Part shown: positions 21,777 through 32,993 of the stretch, piece after piece
Numbering within the stretch: position 1 is the stretch's first letter
How the letters are laid out: every line of letters starts with the position of its first letter
From: Paragorgia papillata
Taxonomy: Eukaryota; Cnidaria; Anthozoa; Scleralcyonacea; Coralliidae
NCBI GenBank assembly: GCA_035771165.1
Contig: JAWNZC010000285.1
Location: 2,098,501 to 2,162,500, forward strand
DNA length: 64,000 bases
Reading direction: 5' to 3'
The notes under the pieces: generated by a model
Seen by the model: only the letters and a program-made list of their open reading frames with translations
What the model was told of the DNA's origin: nothing
Database searches by the model: none
Made by a program: the position numbers and the translations under genes

Positions 21777-21878
21777 CCTCTAGGATTTTTAGCTTTATGT
21801 GTTCAAGTTTAACATCCCGCTTGTGGGATGGTTTTATTAGATGGTTAAGCTTCATAATTTGTAACCGATGATACCTCA
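21777..21878. other. About 100-bp insertion in the RNase H region
   Basis: Separates the two pol frames, where homologous elements run straight from the TDHKP box into the IPTLAAARMQRW region. It contains a small hairpin with arms CATCCC and GGGATG and starts with a stop in the pol frame. Its origin is unclear. It is loosely tRNA-like in folding but does not fit a cloverleaf. Confidence 0.55.
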
Positions 21879-23528
21879 TGGTTTGTGATCTGTGATCAAA
21901 GTAAAGTTTCTCCCATATAAGAACTGGTGAAATTTCTTTACTCCGAACACAATCGACAATGCCTCCCGCTCTATTTGTGCATAGTTCTTCTCACTTGAAC
22001 TAAGCGTTCGAGATGCATAAGCTATAGGCCTTTCTTGACCATCATTCATCACATGACTAAGTACTGCCCCAAGTCCATAACTGGACGCATCACATGCTAG
22101 TCTCAGTTCACGGTTCAAATCATAGTGTACCAATAATACATCACTAGTAAGCCCTTGTTTACAAGCCTCATATGCCTGTTGGCAATCAGCTGTCCATTCC
22201 CACAGGACATCTTTTTTTAAAAGCCTATGCAAGGGTGCTAGGGTTGTTGCCAGCCCTGGTAGAAATGAGTGATAGTATTGGATCATGCCCAAAAAGGATC
22301 TTAACTCACTGACATTACTGGGTACTGGTGCTTTCTTTACAGCATCAACCTTCTCGTCTACCGGATGCAACCCTTCAGCATTAATTCTCAGTCCCAGGTA
22401 TACAACCTCAGGTTTTAGAAACTCACACTTAGACCGTTTCAAGTGTATATTATGCCGGTGCAGTTTTTCTAACACATCAGCTAAGATTTTGAGATTCTCT
22501 TGCCAATTATCCCCACCAATAAGAATGTCATCCTGCTTACACACACATTTCTCTACCCCCTGCAAGATCTGGTCCATTTTTGCTTGGAATATCTTAGCAG
22601 CAGACTTAACACCATATGGTAACTTAGTGTACGAATAGAGTCCTTTGTGTGTATTAATTGTAAGGTACTCTTGGCTCTCTTTATCAACACTTAACTGTGC
22701 ATATGCATGCGATAGATCAAGTTTACTAAAGACTTTAGATCCTGCAAGGACTGCATACAAGTCCTGTGTAGTAGGAAGTGGATATTGTTCATCCTCTACA
22801 GATTGATTAATAGTTACCTTATAGTCCCCACATAATCTCACAGACTTATCAGCTTTTGGCACAACTACTACTGGGCTTGCCCAGTTTGATCTCTCAGTTT
22901 TCTTTATCACACCATGCCTCTCAAGTTTTTCCAACTCTCTTTCTACTTCATCCTTCAGTGCATAAGGAACTCTACGTGGCTTAATAAACACAGGCTTTGC
23001 ACCATCTTTCATAGTGATGTGTGCTTCAAACCCTTTCATACCTTCATAGCTCTCTTCAAACAACTCACTATGTTTTGACAGTAGACCATCAAGTTGAATT
23101 CTAGCACCACATGGCTCTGACTTTGTTACACTGAATATCTCACCCCACTCCAACTTTACATAGCTAAGCCAGTTTTTACCCAGCAAAGTAGGTTTACCCT
23201 CAAAGTTAGCTACGAGTATTGGCAATACATACTTGTGACCTTTGTACACAATATTACATTGCATTTCACCACACACCTGAAGTGTCTCACCCGTATAGGT
23301 CTTTAATTTGACCCTTGATGGATGAAGTGGCATACGACTGAATTTCTGATTATATATATTCTTACTCATTATTGAGAAATCAGCTGCAGTATCTACCTCA
23401 AGCTCACACATTGACCCATTGATAGACATTTCTACTGTGTAACGCTTACAGGTAGGGTTATCTGTACCAACTGAATACAAGGAATAAATTCCTAACTCAT
23501 TATCACACTCATTATTACCTTCTGACAA
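21876..23528 (-). pseudogene. Gypsy pol: protease, reverse transcriptase, RNase H (first part)
   Basis: 550 codons overlapping the end of gag in another frame. The protease active site reads DTAA (residues 46-49), where DTGA or DSGA is usual. RT follows with SKLDLSHAY (D271) and LPYGVKSA. The catalytic box is KQDD (331-334) where YxDD is expected. RNase H begins near 480 (ACDASSYGLGAVL) and breaks off after TDHKP at an inserted segment of about 100 bp. The two substituted catalytic boxes plus the break suggest this copy cannot make active pol, unless the residues are lineage features. Confidence 0.85.
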
Positions 23529-24358
23529 ATTATGAATGTTACCTTTATCTGCCTGCTCCTGTTGTTTGGATGTTGTGCAGATTTGTCATCCCTACTTCGA
23601 CAGACTGATGCTATATGACCTGTTTTGGAACATTTATAGCATTTTGCTGATTTAAATTTACAACTTTGTGCAGCATGGCTACCACCACACCTATAACACA
23701 ATTGTTCATCACTATGATTGTCCCTCTTAGAAGTTCTTAGTTTATTCACCGTCCCTTCACTCTGACTGCTACTTGCACTGATGGGATGGAATTCTTAGGT
23801 ATTCTTCTCGGCCATCTCCATTGACTTTGCAAACCGACAAGCTCGGTCAAACGTGAGGTCTTCGGTATTTAACAACTTATTCTGTATCTTGGGATTGTTT
23901 AGTCCACACACAAACCGGTCTCTCAAGGCACGATTTAGAAATTCACCAAAATTACAATGAATGGACAGTTTCTTTAGTGCTACAACATAGTCACTGATTG
24001 ATTCGCTTGCTTTCTGATTGCGAGTCCCGAAATGGAAACTCTCTGCGATCTCCAACGGCGCCGGATTATAATGTCTCTCTAATGCTTGTACAATATTAGT
24101 AAAGGTCGTGTCCTTCGGTTTCACTGGCACCAACAAATTACTCAGGGTGGAATATACCTCAGGTCCAATCTCAGTCAGGAAAATAGCACGTTTTCTTTCT
24201 CTAACAACACGATTGGCTGCTTCATTATCCTCACCTGGTGTTTCTAAGATGTTGTTTGCCATGAAGAACATCTCCATTCTCTCCACATATGAAATGAAAG
24301 TCTCTCTCTCAGAGTTAAACTCGCCAACATGGCCAAATAATCCACCAGTTGCCGCCAT
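23492..24358 (-). pseudogene. Gypsy gag with two zinc knuckles, interrupted by one stop
   Basis: Reads from the ATG at 24358 (MAATGGLFGH...). The capsid-like part (about 190 residues, with FISYVERMEMFF and LERHYNPAPLEIAE) ends at an in-frame TAA at 23797-23795. The same frame continues into a nucleocapsid with CYRCGGSHAAQSC (CX2CX3HX4C) and CYKCSKTGHIASVC (CX2CX4HX4C). A single nonsense change therefore separates capsid from nucleocapsid. The protein would package element RNA. Confidence 0.85.
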
Positions 24359-24489
24359 TTGAAAACCACGTGTTGAGCTGTCTCGAACCTTAAATCGTCG
24401 ATCTTTGTGAAAGTATACGTCTTTTCTTTCCAACAAAGGACTTCAGCACTTCGAGGGTTTCTCGCGCGCCTTCTTGCATGTAGAACAGA

Positions 24490-24506
24490 CTTCCTCGTCG
24501 CCAAAA
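24490..24506 (-). promoter_or_regulatory. Gypsy primer-binding site
   Basis: Directly downstream of the 5' LTR the minus strand reads TTTTGGCGACGAGGAA. The TGGCGACGAGG part fits a tRNA 3'-end complement (TGG pairs with CCA). The tRNA was not identified. Confidence 0.5.
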
Positions 24507-24649
24507 TGTAGTATATTTTAGTAATATTGATGGTTCGTAGATCAAGGAAGAGACACAATTGAATGCTCAAACTCAACTGCGTATTTATTTACAAAGCATC
24601 ATGGATAGTACATAACAATAGCATCATGGTTATATATAGATATATTACA
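24507..24649 (-). repeat. Gypsy 5' LTR
   Basis: 143 bp, flanked outside by the second ACAGT copy. It carries the presumed promoter for the minus-strand transcript. Confidence 0.95.
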
Positions 24650-24654
24650 ACAGT

Positions 24655-26082
24655 CAATGGTTTCTCATTTGTCCTCATATTGTGCCAGATTTGATAATTA
24701 TTCTTGAGTATAATTACTGGCAAAGCGTTATTTAGTACACAATGTATAAGGTGTATATCGAGTCTGATTTTTAAATCAATTAATTAAACCAAATTACTTT
24801 TAAAATCAGTTCAGCAGAAGGTCCTTTTCTAATAGTTTAACTCTTTTCGAACAACATTACTGAACAGCGACAGTAGCAAGGGTGGTGGAACAGAGGGCTA
24901 CAGGCGTAGCCCTCCAATATCCCCAGGAAAAGGACTAAGCACCACCAATACAATGAATATATCTTAAAGTGGGGTTAACCCTTTAAAGCCTGAAGACGAG
25001 TCTTTAGTATTTTATCTGGCTAACGCCAGACGATTTTATTCACCACAGGGAGAGGCCCAGGCCTCAGAGGGTTAAGGAAGACCTAACATTTGGCCCCTCT
25101 AAGCCTAATTACTAGGGATACCTGTGGTAGGCCGAGGTTTAATTACTAGGGCTACCTGTGGTAGGCCGAGGTTTCAGCTTGTTTTCTTCTTTTGGGGGGT
25201 GTCACAATTTTACATTCTTTCAAATGTTTCTTCCAATACTGTTCATGATTCCAGTTAGTTGTTAGCCATGTAACTGAGTGGACTCAGTGAGGCATGTTGC
25301 AAGTTCTTTGCTCCTTTCGCTTTTGAAGCTGGACAAAAAGTTAAACAGCTTTGCCTTTGTACTGTAATTGTAGATTTTGAAAGTGAGTGACTGACTTTGT
25401 AGTTGTTAAAAGGGCGATCAGATGTGACTGACAACTGTCTTGATATAAATCAGTAGGACTCAGTAAAAAAAGTATGCACGACATTCAGCCTTCAATTCAG
25501 GCTCTGCGTACTTGCCAGTAGCCTGAGTGAACACCTGACCCAGTCACCTTGTTAAATACAAGCCTCAACAAGCCTAATTAAATATACAGTGAGTTGACCC
25601 ATTCAGCACATGAGTGCAAGCTTGGAAGGTCACCCAAAACCAGAGAACACATTCCCTCTGCAAAGAAAATTCATCTGGTGTTTACTGTTCAGCAAAATAA
25701 AGTTCTAAACAGCTAAACCTGGTGGTGAAAAGATTAATAAAGTGATTGCTTGACATTCACATTCAATTTATTGCTGACAATGGCCTTCCTCACCTTAGGC
25801 TGCACATACTGCGGCCCTGATTCTAATATGGAAGTTTGTCACTTAATTTGTTCAAAGCATATTTATGAGCTGTACAGCCAGTACAGTACGATGAGAGCCT
25901 TACTTAAACTGGCTATATGTACAGACTGTCTTGTTATAAATAGACATACATGCCATCATATTTACCCAGTGGTAAAAAAAATGCGAGTATCTCCTTGAAG
26001 AGGGTGGACGTGTGGTCAACTTGTCTGATTACACGCCTTGTATTTTGAACTATTAAGAAGAAAATACCCGTTATTATTTGAC
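24655..26082. other. Intergenic with dispersed repeats
   Basis: Holds the inverted partner (25260-25450) of the 17.5-kb repeat. A palindrome-ended repeat at about 24978-25076 shares a CCAGACGATTTTA core with 56315-56437. A duplicated unit GGGCTACCTGTGGTAGGCCGAGG / GGGATACC... lies at 25106-25170 (two copies). No gene seen. Confidence 0.5.
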
Positions 26083-26919
26083 ATGGCAGATAATAAAAGT
26101 CTTAGAAAAGAAAATGAAGTTTTAAAAGCTCAACTTCGGGAAATTCTCAAGGAAATGTCTGGTTTAAAGGAAAGACGCGATAAAGGTCTTCCAACACAGG
26201 ATCCAACAACCAGTATTGAAGAACATACCAAAGGTCTACAATATCTTAGTGATGATGAATATGACGATCTCAAGGCGTTTAAAAGTACAGCACAACAAGA
26301 TATGAAACGCCTGGATACAAAAATAACCGAGCTAACGTTGAAAGTGGACAAAATATCCGAACAGATTGACACTATGGAACAATACAGATATAACTACAAT
26401 GTGAAGGTTGTCGGTGTGCCACAAGTCCAGGAGCACGAATCTTCCGAAGATACTGCCTCCCTCTGTTTGAAATTATTTTCAGGCATAAGAGCATCAAATA
26501 TTTCTATACAGGACATTGACACTGCTCATAGAGTTCCTAGCCAACGAATTACCGATAAACCAAACGCCATTGTATGCAACTTTACAAGACGATTAGGAAG
26601 GGACAAGGTATTGTCACGAAAGAGAGAGACAAGGACTCTAACTCCTACAGATCTGGGCCTTGATCCGCAAATACAACTCCGGCAAATTGGTATATATGAT
26701 CATTTAACTCCGAGTTTGCAGCAACTCCTCTACGAAGCAAAGCGTTTCCAGGTTGGAAGCAATTTTAAATATTGCTGGTCAAAGTTTTCAGTAATTTTCC
26801 TTCGGGAAAACGACAACTCTCATGTGATAAAGCTTCGAAGTATGGCAGATTTAGAAAATCTTGGATATCAAAGTGAATCAACGACATGCAGGGTCTACAG
26901 CATGAACGCGGATACATAG
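26083..26919 (+). CDS. LINE ORF1-like protein (coiled coil plus RNA-binding)
   Basis: ATG at 26083 (MADNKSLRKENEV...), 278 codons, intact. Residues about 5-40 and 85-115 are heptad-like and predicted to coil (KRLDTKITELTLKVDKI). A compact domain follows with YNVKVVGVPQ, DIDTAHRVPS and FTRRLGRDKVLSRKR, the layout of LINE ORF1 RNA-binding proteins (L1/CR1-type RRM-like). It would bind element RNA in a ribonucleoprotein. It precedes LINE endonuclease/RT remnants at 28.6-31.9 kb on the same strand, so it probably belongs to that element, separated by later insertions. Confidence 0.7.
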   Translation: MADNKSLRKENEVLKAQLREILKEMSGLKERRDKGLPTQDPTTSIEEHTKGLQYLSDDEYDDLKAFKSTAQQDMKRLDTKITELTLKVDKISEQIDTMEQYRYNYNVKVVGVPQVQEHESSEDTASLCLKLFSGIRASNISIQDIDTAHRVPSQRITDKPNAIVCNFTRRLGRDKVLSRKRETRTLTPTDLGLDPQIQLRQIGIYDHLTPSLQQLLYEAKRFQVGSNFKYCWSKFSVIFLRENDNSHVIKLRSMADLENLGYQSESTTCRVYSMNADT

Positions 26920-27892
26920 AAAACAAATTTGAAGATGAGATGAATACAATGATGTTATATGGATATATATTTATATACTTAATCTTTATTATATTTAAGT
27001 CGTGATATTAATATGGCGCAGGCTAAAGCAGCTAGATTATTCCTTCGGAAATTACCATTCTACCGTACAAATTACATAGAGCTAAATAATAGCCTTTATT
27101 ATATAGCATGCTATCGGATATGAGCTTTTGCGTAATCTGATTGGTTCCCTACTACCAGGCTATCAGCTCATATCCTGCTAGTAGAGGAAAACAAGATGGC
27201 GGCATGTTTTTTAAACGGCCGAAAAGAGTTGAAATTGACGGATTTTTATACAGAAAAAACGTCAACACCCTCAAACCAATGTGTAAAAAAACAACATTGT
27301 GTAAAAATACAGTAACAAATACACAATTTAGCATGTTAATTGGTAAAATTCACCTAAAAGGTACGTCTTTTTACTTCAAAAACCCGACTAAATTTACGGG
27401 TCGATATTAATTTGTTGCTAAACAAAGAAACTCGCGGTTAAAATCAAGCTTACAACCCACATTTCGTAGGAGATTACCAGTAAAGAGACATTCTTATTTA
27501 GATAAGCATTTGGAGTAGTAAAAAGCATGTTCTTTTTCAGAAACAACCAAGTAAGTAATGTAGTTTCACTTTCGAGGTGTTTCAGTTTCATTTTTGCATA
27601 AAATCAAAACCTTTTTCACGACAGCAACGCTAATATAAACAACTGACCCACCTTTTGACTTCATAAAGGTACCTTTTAATCTTTTTTGTTGATCTACTTA
27701 ACACGTTTTTTGGCCTCTCGAGCATCATTTATACAACATTTCGAAGCTGTTTACGGACAGCTCAGCGAGAAAGTCGCTCTCGTTGTATACGAACTTAATA
27801 GCCAACTCGGCGAAGCGCCTCGTTGGCTATGAGCTCATATACAACTCGAGCTCATGGTATAACTGTTAAATATTCTAGTAAACTTCCTTTAA
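26920..27892. other. Non-coding insert region between LINE ORF1 and ORF2
   Basis: Includes loosely inverted GAGCTCATAT motifs near 27170 and 27830, suggesting a foldback insert. It also has a CAAGATGGCGG motif at 27192. No reading frame is convincing. Confidence 0.4.
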
Positions 27893-28201
27893 AGGTGACG
27901 TACAGTCCGTCCTGCGCATGTACGAAACTAATGTTTACATCTTTATTGACAAAAAAATTCTGATACCTTATTCAAGATTGTAAGCTTTTCTTGGTTCCCT
28001 TTCATTACTTGTACCCAAAACAAAACATTTTCAGGAGAAATAGAAGAAATCCGAGGAGATATTCTCTCCGAATCGCTTGGTTTTCTGCCATGTTGTTCCT
28101 AACGGTTTACATTGAGTTGAGTACTTCATGTAATTATCTACGAATGTCTGTTTTGAGGGGACCACATTGCGGTCATGCGCAGAACGGACTGTACATCACC
28201 T
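27893..28201. mobile_element. TTAA-flanked MITE, 309 bp
   Basis: TIRs AGGTGACGTACAGTCCGT (27893) and its near-complement ending at 28201 extend about 29 bp with few mismatches (…CTGCGCATG inside). TTAA lies on both sides (27889-27892 and 28202-28205), the piggyBac-type signature. A different family from the 19-kb MITE. Confidence 0.85.
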
Positions 28202-28205
28202 TTAA

Positions 28206-31200
28206 TGAAGCATTTGAATAAGATGTCCAGTTTACACGACATTGACCTTTTCAACTTAAACTCTTCTCCGTTTGTTGATATAAATCCTGATCAACACCTC
28301 CAGAGGCTAATGGTGTTGGAACATGTTCAAAATTATAGCCTGGTGTTTCTAAATTAAAATTGAGCTGCGTTGTATTAGTAATTTTGGTTTCCGTAAGGCC
28401 TATAATATTAAAATGGTAATTAGTTCATCTAATAATTGGACTTGCAAATTTTCAAGATTTTTCTTCAGCCTACGAATGTTATGAAACACCGAGAAGCTAG
28501 ATTCTATATCTGATTTGTTTAGAGTATCTTTGAGATATTTAATACTACGTGGAGAATAGTAATTAGTACGAATTTGTTGACTTAGTTGTATATGTTGGAA
28601 TGTATATAGATAGTAGCTTAGAATATATAATATTGGACAAAATTTCAAATTATGCGTTTCAGGCTTTATGGATAGAGATAATTAATGCACAAAAGAAGAA
28701 TATAATTTGCGCCGTTATTTATCGTCAACATAACAATCCTGATCGTTTTCAGAGTTATTTCGAGGAATCAGTTGAAAAATATAGTTTTACAGGTAATAAT
28801 ATACATGAAAAAGTTCTCAATTCTGATTGACTGAGAGGAGTGCAATTTTAGTGTAATTCAGTGCAGAAAAATGAAATACTGTGCAATTTTTAAATTTTTT
28901 TAATTTGCAGAAATATAATTTTTTACTAGAAAAAAACCTCTTCCTTTTAATTTTTCCCCCATGTATGTTATTTGAACAAAGCATTTTGATTAGAAAGATT
29001 CTCTTTATGATAAATTTTTTCATGTATATCATTAATAAGTAATAGCATGGTTTCGAGTGCAATTTGGAAAAAACACGCACTCGTGAGTTTTTCAAAGACC
29101 TCAAATAGCACTCGTCCTTCGGACTCATGGAAACTCGTGCATGTTTTTTCCAAATTGCACTCGAAACCATGCTATTACGTATACTAAATCTTTGTGTATT
29201 ATGTACTATTTCAAAAACGAGTTCAAGTGTTTGATCACTTTCGCCCCCTCGAGATTCATTAGCTTTCTCGTGTTTTGATACCGTGATCAAACACGCAGAA
29301 CGAGTTTTTTTAAATGGCTTCTCAAATGAAAGACAATGAACCAATGAGTCACCCTTGTGGGACTTGCGGATAATCGTGTCGTGTTTCTTGTTTAATTAAC
29401 ATAAATGAAACGCTAGTGTTTGATGAAGAAACACTGTGTTTGACGCAGTTTTACCGGTGTTTCACAGCCCATTCACGTGGCGGAATGGAGCTGTCTGATT
29501 GAGTAAAATTTCTTGAATTATTAATGAATTTGAGAAGGGAGATTTCAATATAGACCTTCTCAAATCAGGAAATTGTAATTATGCTCAAAATGTTTTACTC
29601 TCATGCCAAAGTTTTTCTCTTCTACCAAGTATCGATAAGCCAACTCGAATACACAATAATTCGGCCACGTTGATTAATAACATATTTGTGAATACAATTG
29701 AACAACGGATGTCTTGTGGCAATATTATATCTGATAAGTGACCATTTTTCACAATTTTGTATAATTCAGTCGTTTAGAGATAAGTTAAAACGATATACAA
29801 AAAAAACCCCGCGAAATTTCGCGCAATTTTCAGAAAAACGATTTAATGACGAACTTGCCCAAATTGATTGGGACACTGTTATTGAAAACAATTCTTCTGA
29901 TGTGGATAGACTTTTCTCGTATTTTACAATAAACTGAATAAGTTAGTAAATAAACATGCGCCAATTAAAACTTTGACAAAATGTAAGATTAAGGAATTTT
30001 CTAAGCCTTGGATTACCAAAGGAATAAAAAAGTCAATCAAAGAAAAAAACAGACTGCTAAGTAAAGGAGAATATGATAAATATAAATATTATAGAAACAA
30101 AATCGTAATTCTCATCCGTGTAACAAAAAAAATGTTATTACTAAACATACTTTGAAAGTAGCTTAAATAATATAAAAAAGACCTGGATTGGCATCAATGA
30201 TTTGATTAATAGGAAACGCAAAAGTTCAAGCCAAATAACCGCCATAAAAAATATTAACAACAATATAACTCGAGAACCATCCCTACTGCCAGATATTTTT
30301 AACAATCAATTTGCATCAATTGGTCATAAAATAGGCACAAGTCTTCCACAACCTGAAAGGCATTTTTCCAACTACCTAAAAGAGAATGGATGTACAAATT
30401 CTTTTTTCTTTACCCCAATAATATCTTCGGAAGTCGAATCCGAAATACTATTGATACGTAATAAAAAATCTTATGGCCTGTTTTCTTGTCCAACACGCAT
30501 TCTCAAGTGTGCAAGAAGTATCATTAGCTTCGCTGAAATTACCCTCGTCGAAATTATGAATATTTCTACCGAAAGGAGCATCTATCCTTCCATATTAAAA
30601 CATGCCAAAATAATTCCTATTTTTAAAACTGGTGTTGAAACAGAACCAGAAAATTATAGACCAGTATCATTGTTATCAAATTTAAACAGAATCTTTGAGA
30701 AATTAATGTTTAAGCGATTTAGACATTTTGTACAAAATAAAAATATTATATACCAATCACAATATGGTTTCAGGCAAAAACATTCTACACAACATGCAAT
30801 TTTAGAAATAATAAATAAGATACAGGAAAACATTGACAAACAGCATTTTACTTGTGGTATATTTATCGATCTTCAAAAGGCATGTGATACAGTGGATCAT
30901 TCAATTTTGCTCCACAAATTACAACATTAGGGATTTCGAGGTATAATTTATGACTGGTTTGTCTTACTTAACAAATCGTATTCAAACTACACAAATTGGC
31001 ACAAATATATCAAATAAAAAAACAACACTATGTGGTGTACCACAAGGATTAGTTCTTGGGCCATTGCTTTTCCTGATTTATATTAATGATATTCAGTATT
31101 CATCCAATTTACTCAGTTTCCATCTGTTTGCTGATGATACTAACTTGCTATATTCTAATAAAAAACCCAAAACACTTGAAAATGTGGTGAATACAGAGTT

Positions 31201-31869
31201 AGCAAAAATTCAGGATTGGTTGACAGCTAATAAATTGACTTTAAATATTAAAAAATCAAACTTCGTTATTTTTCATCCTTACCAAAAAAAGCTAAACTAT
31301 ACTATAAATCTAAAAATATTTGACAAAAATGCTGGAAAGCCTATCTCTCTTGAATGTAAGGATTTTGTTAAATATCTGGGAGTTATACTTGATAGTCATT
31401 TATCTTGGGAATATCATATTATTAGTCATATAGCATTTAAAATAAGCAAAACAGTAGGAATCATTGCTCGACTTAGACATTGTGTGCCAATCTATATTCT
31501 TACAAAAATCTATCAATCTTTAATTTATCCTTACCTAATTTATGGCATAAATGCTTGGGGAAATGCTTCGAAATCACATTAAAAAAAAACTTTTAATACT
31601 GCAGAAACGTGTACTTCGATTAATGCATTTCGCTAGTAATCGATGCCATGCTATCCCTTTCTATAAATACTTTACCTTTAAATATGCTTTATTTTAAATC
31701 AGTTTCTAGTTTAATGTATATTTCCAATAAACTTGCACCAGATAGTACATGTATTTCTGATTTATTTACCAGGTCATCAACTACTGGCAACTATCAGATA
31801 AAATATTCTCGTACAAATCATCAAGTATGGAATGGTATTCCAATATATATTCCTAGTTTAAGAAAATAA
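28206..31869 (+). pseudogene. CR1-superfamily LINE ORF2 (endonuclease plus RT), eroded
   Basis: Endonuclease fragments: ALWIEIINAQKKNIICAVIYR (28660-28725) and GDFNIDLL (29539-29562), then the SDHF box after a frameshift (from 29698). A linker (WITKGIKKSIKEKNRLL) follows at 29990-30050. RT: ENYRPVSLLSNLNRIFEKL, YGFRQKHSTQHAI, IFIDLQKACDTVDH, then after a stop at 30928 GVPQGLVLGPLLFLIYINDI, the catalytic FADDTNLL (about 31128-31150) and KYLGVILDSHLSW. The C-terminus continues at 31648-31869. Several frameshifts, stops and an insert (28.81-29.53 kb) make it non-functional. Confidence 0.9.
28811..29533. mobile_element. Probable MITE inserted in the LINE endonuclease
   Basis: Interrupts the endonuclease between two matching pieces. 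The ends share an inverted TTCTCAAxTTC. Inside lies a strong hairpin (29038-29175) with arms ATGGTTTCGAGTGCAATTTG and complement. The exact boundaries are uncertain. Confidence 0.55.
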
Positions 31870-32340
31870 ATATTTATCAATAAAATCCATGATTTGTTCC
31901 TTCATATCCTGAATGTTGAGAATGACTGTGTTGATCTTCTCATAATTATGCAAAGAATTAGAATATAATTATTGATTAAGTAGTGGCTCAAAAGGAAAAA
32001 AAACACAAAATAAACAACAACAACAACAAGAGAATAATAATCGTAGTAACGATTAATAATGGGCTGTGGTGCAGGCTATTATTATTATTATTATTATTAT
32101 TGTTATTATTGTTTTCATTATTAGATCTATAAGCATTTAAATCTTTAATTATCTTATGTATATTTTCTGTCATTGTCATGTCTATAAAAATCTTCTTTTG
32201 TTTAAATATTTACAGCAATCTCCACCTTGATTAGCTATTGCTATTTGCGGGGTATTGTTAATTTGTAAAAAAAATTCTTAGTAAATGTACTAAAAATTGA
32301 ATTGAATTGAATTTAAATTGAAAAATTGAATTGAGTGGTG
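31870..32340 (+). repeat. LINE 3' region with (ATT)n and TTGAA terminal repeats
   Basis: Non-coding tail with an ATT trinucleotide tract (32078-32112), ending in AATTGAATTGAATTG-type repeats (32288-32335). Short tandem 3' termini are typical of CR1/L2-group LINEs. Confidence 0.7.
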
Positions 32341-32715
32341 GTAGAAGTTACCTGGGACAAATTCATCAAATAGTAAGTTGCGGGGGGTGTTCATTGTGCT
32401 TTTCCTCAGAAATTTTAGTCACATTTTAGACCCATTTTCAGAGATATTGAGGGAGCTTAGCCCACAGTTGTCAAAAATATTGAGTACACTACAGGTAGGC
32501 TGTAGCCCCCTAAACTCATTAGCCCTCTTCCCCTATTGCACTACCCTTGTTTTTACCAGACTGAGGAAACTTCCAAGTCTGAAAGGTATTTTTTGCACCA
32601 GAAGCTGCTTTATTATAACAGTATATCATGTTGTAACTAATGTTATTGAGAAGTTGACATATTTGGGCAGTTAATTATTTGAAAGTTTTCATGGCAGTAA
32701 TGTAATATACGTGTA

Positions 32716-32993
32716 GATAAGTTTTGTGGAAACAGTTAACACCACGTTAAATATTTATTTGCTAAGCTTTCAGCCTGTTGACTCAGGCCTTCATCAGAGC
32801 ATTAACGATAAGCTGTTGGCTCACGTCATTTAAAAACATTGTATTCTTACGTGATTTAATTGATCAGTTACTTAGTTTATAAATGACATGAGCCAACAGC
32901 TTATTGTTATTGCTCTGAGTCTGTTGACTCAGGCGAAAAGCTCAGCAAATATATGTTTTACGTGGTGTTTCTACAAAACTATTTGCGCAGTAT
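32716..32993. mobile_element. Foldback element with hammerhead-like core
   Basis: Inverted repeat from AGTTTTGTGGAAACA (32716) to TGTTTCTACAAAACT-type sequence (32993), arms about 130 bp. On the minus strand the left arm reads CTGATGA, then a six-pair stem with one bulge (AGGCCTG/CAGGCT), then GAAAGC. This is a hammerhead-like core without a proper NUH cleavage triplet. Confidence 0.6.

Larger units (their letters stand above)
19981..24649 (-). mobile_element. Ty3/gypsy LTR retrotransposon (Mag-like), minus strand
   Basis: Full-length element with 143-bp LTRs (two mismatches), 5-bp ACAGT target duplications (19976-19980 and 24650-24654), a primer-binding site, a polypurine tract, and gag-protease-RT-RNase H-integrase order typical of Ty3/gypsy. 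Short LTRs and two zinc knuckles fit the Mag lineage. The LTR similarity implies a young insertion, yet the coding region is broken by an in-frame stop in gag, an insertion of about 100 bp in RNase H, and a frameshift near the pol C-terminus. Confidence 0.95.

Noticed and set aside
21777..21878. tRNA-like fold of the short insertion
   Set aside because: The anticodon-loop size and acceptor mismatches do not fit a cloverleaf.
26920..27410. Short plus-strand open frame near 27141 as a host exon
   Set aside because: Surrounded by inverted repeats, with no splice sites in phase.
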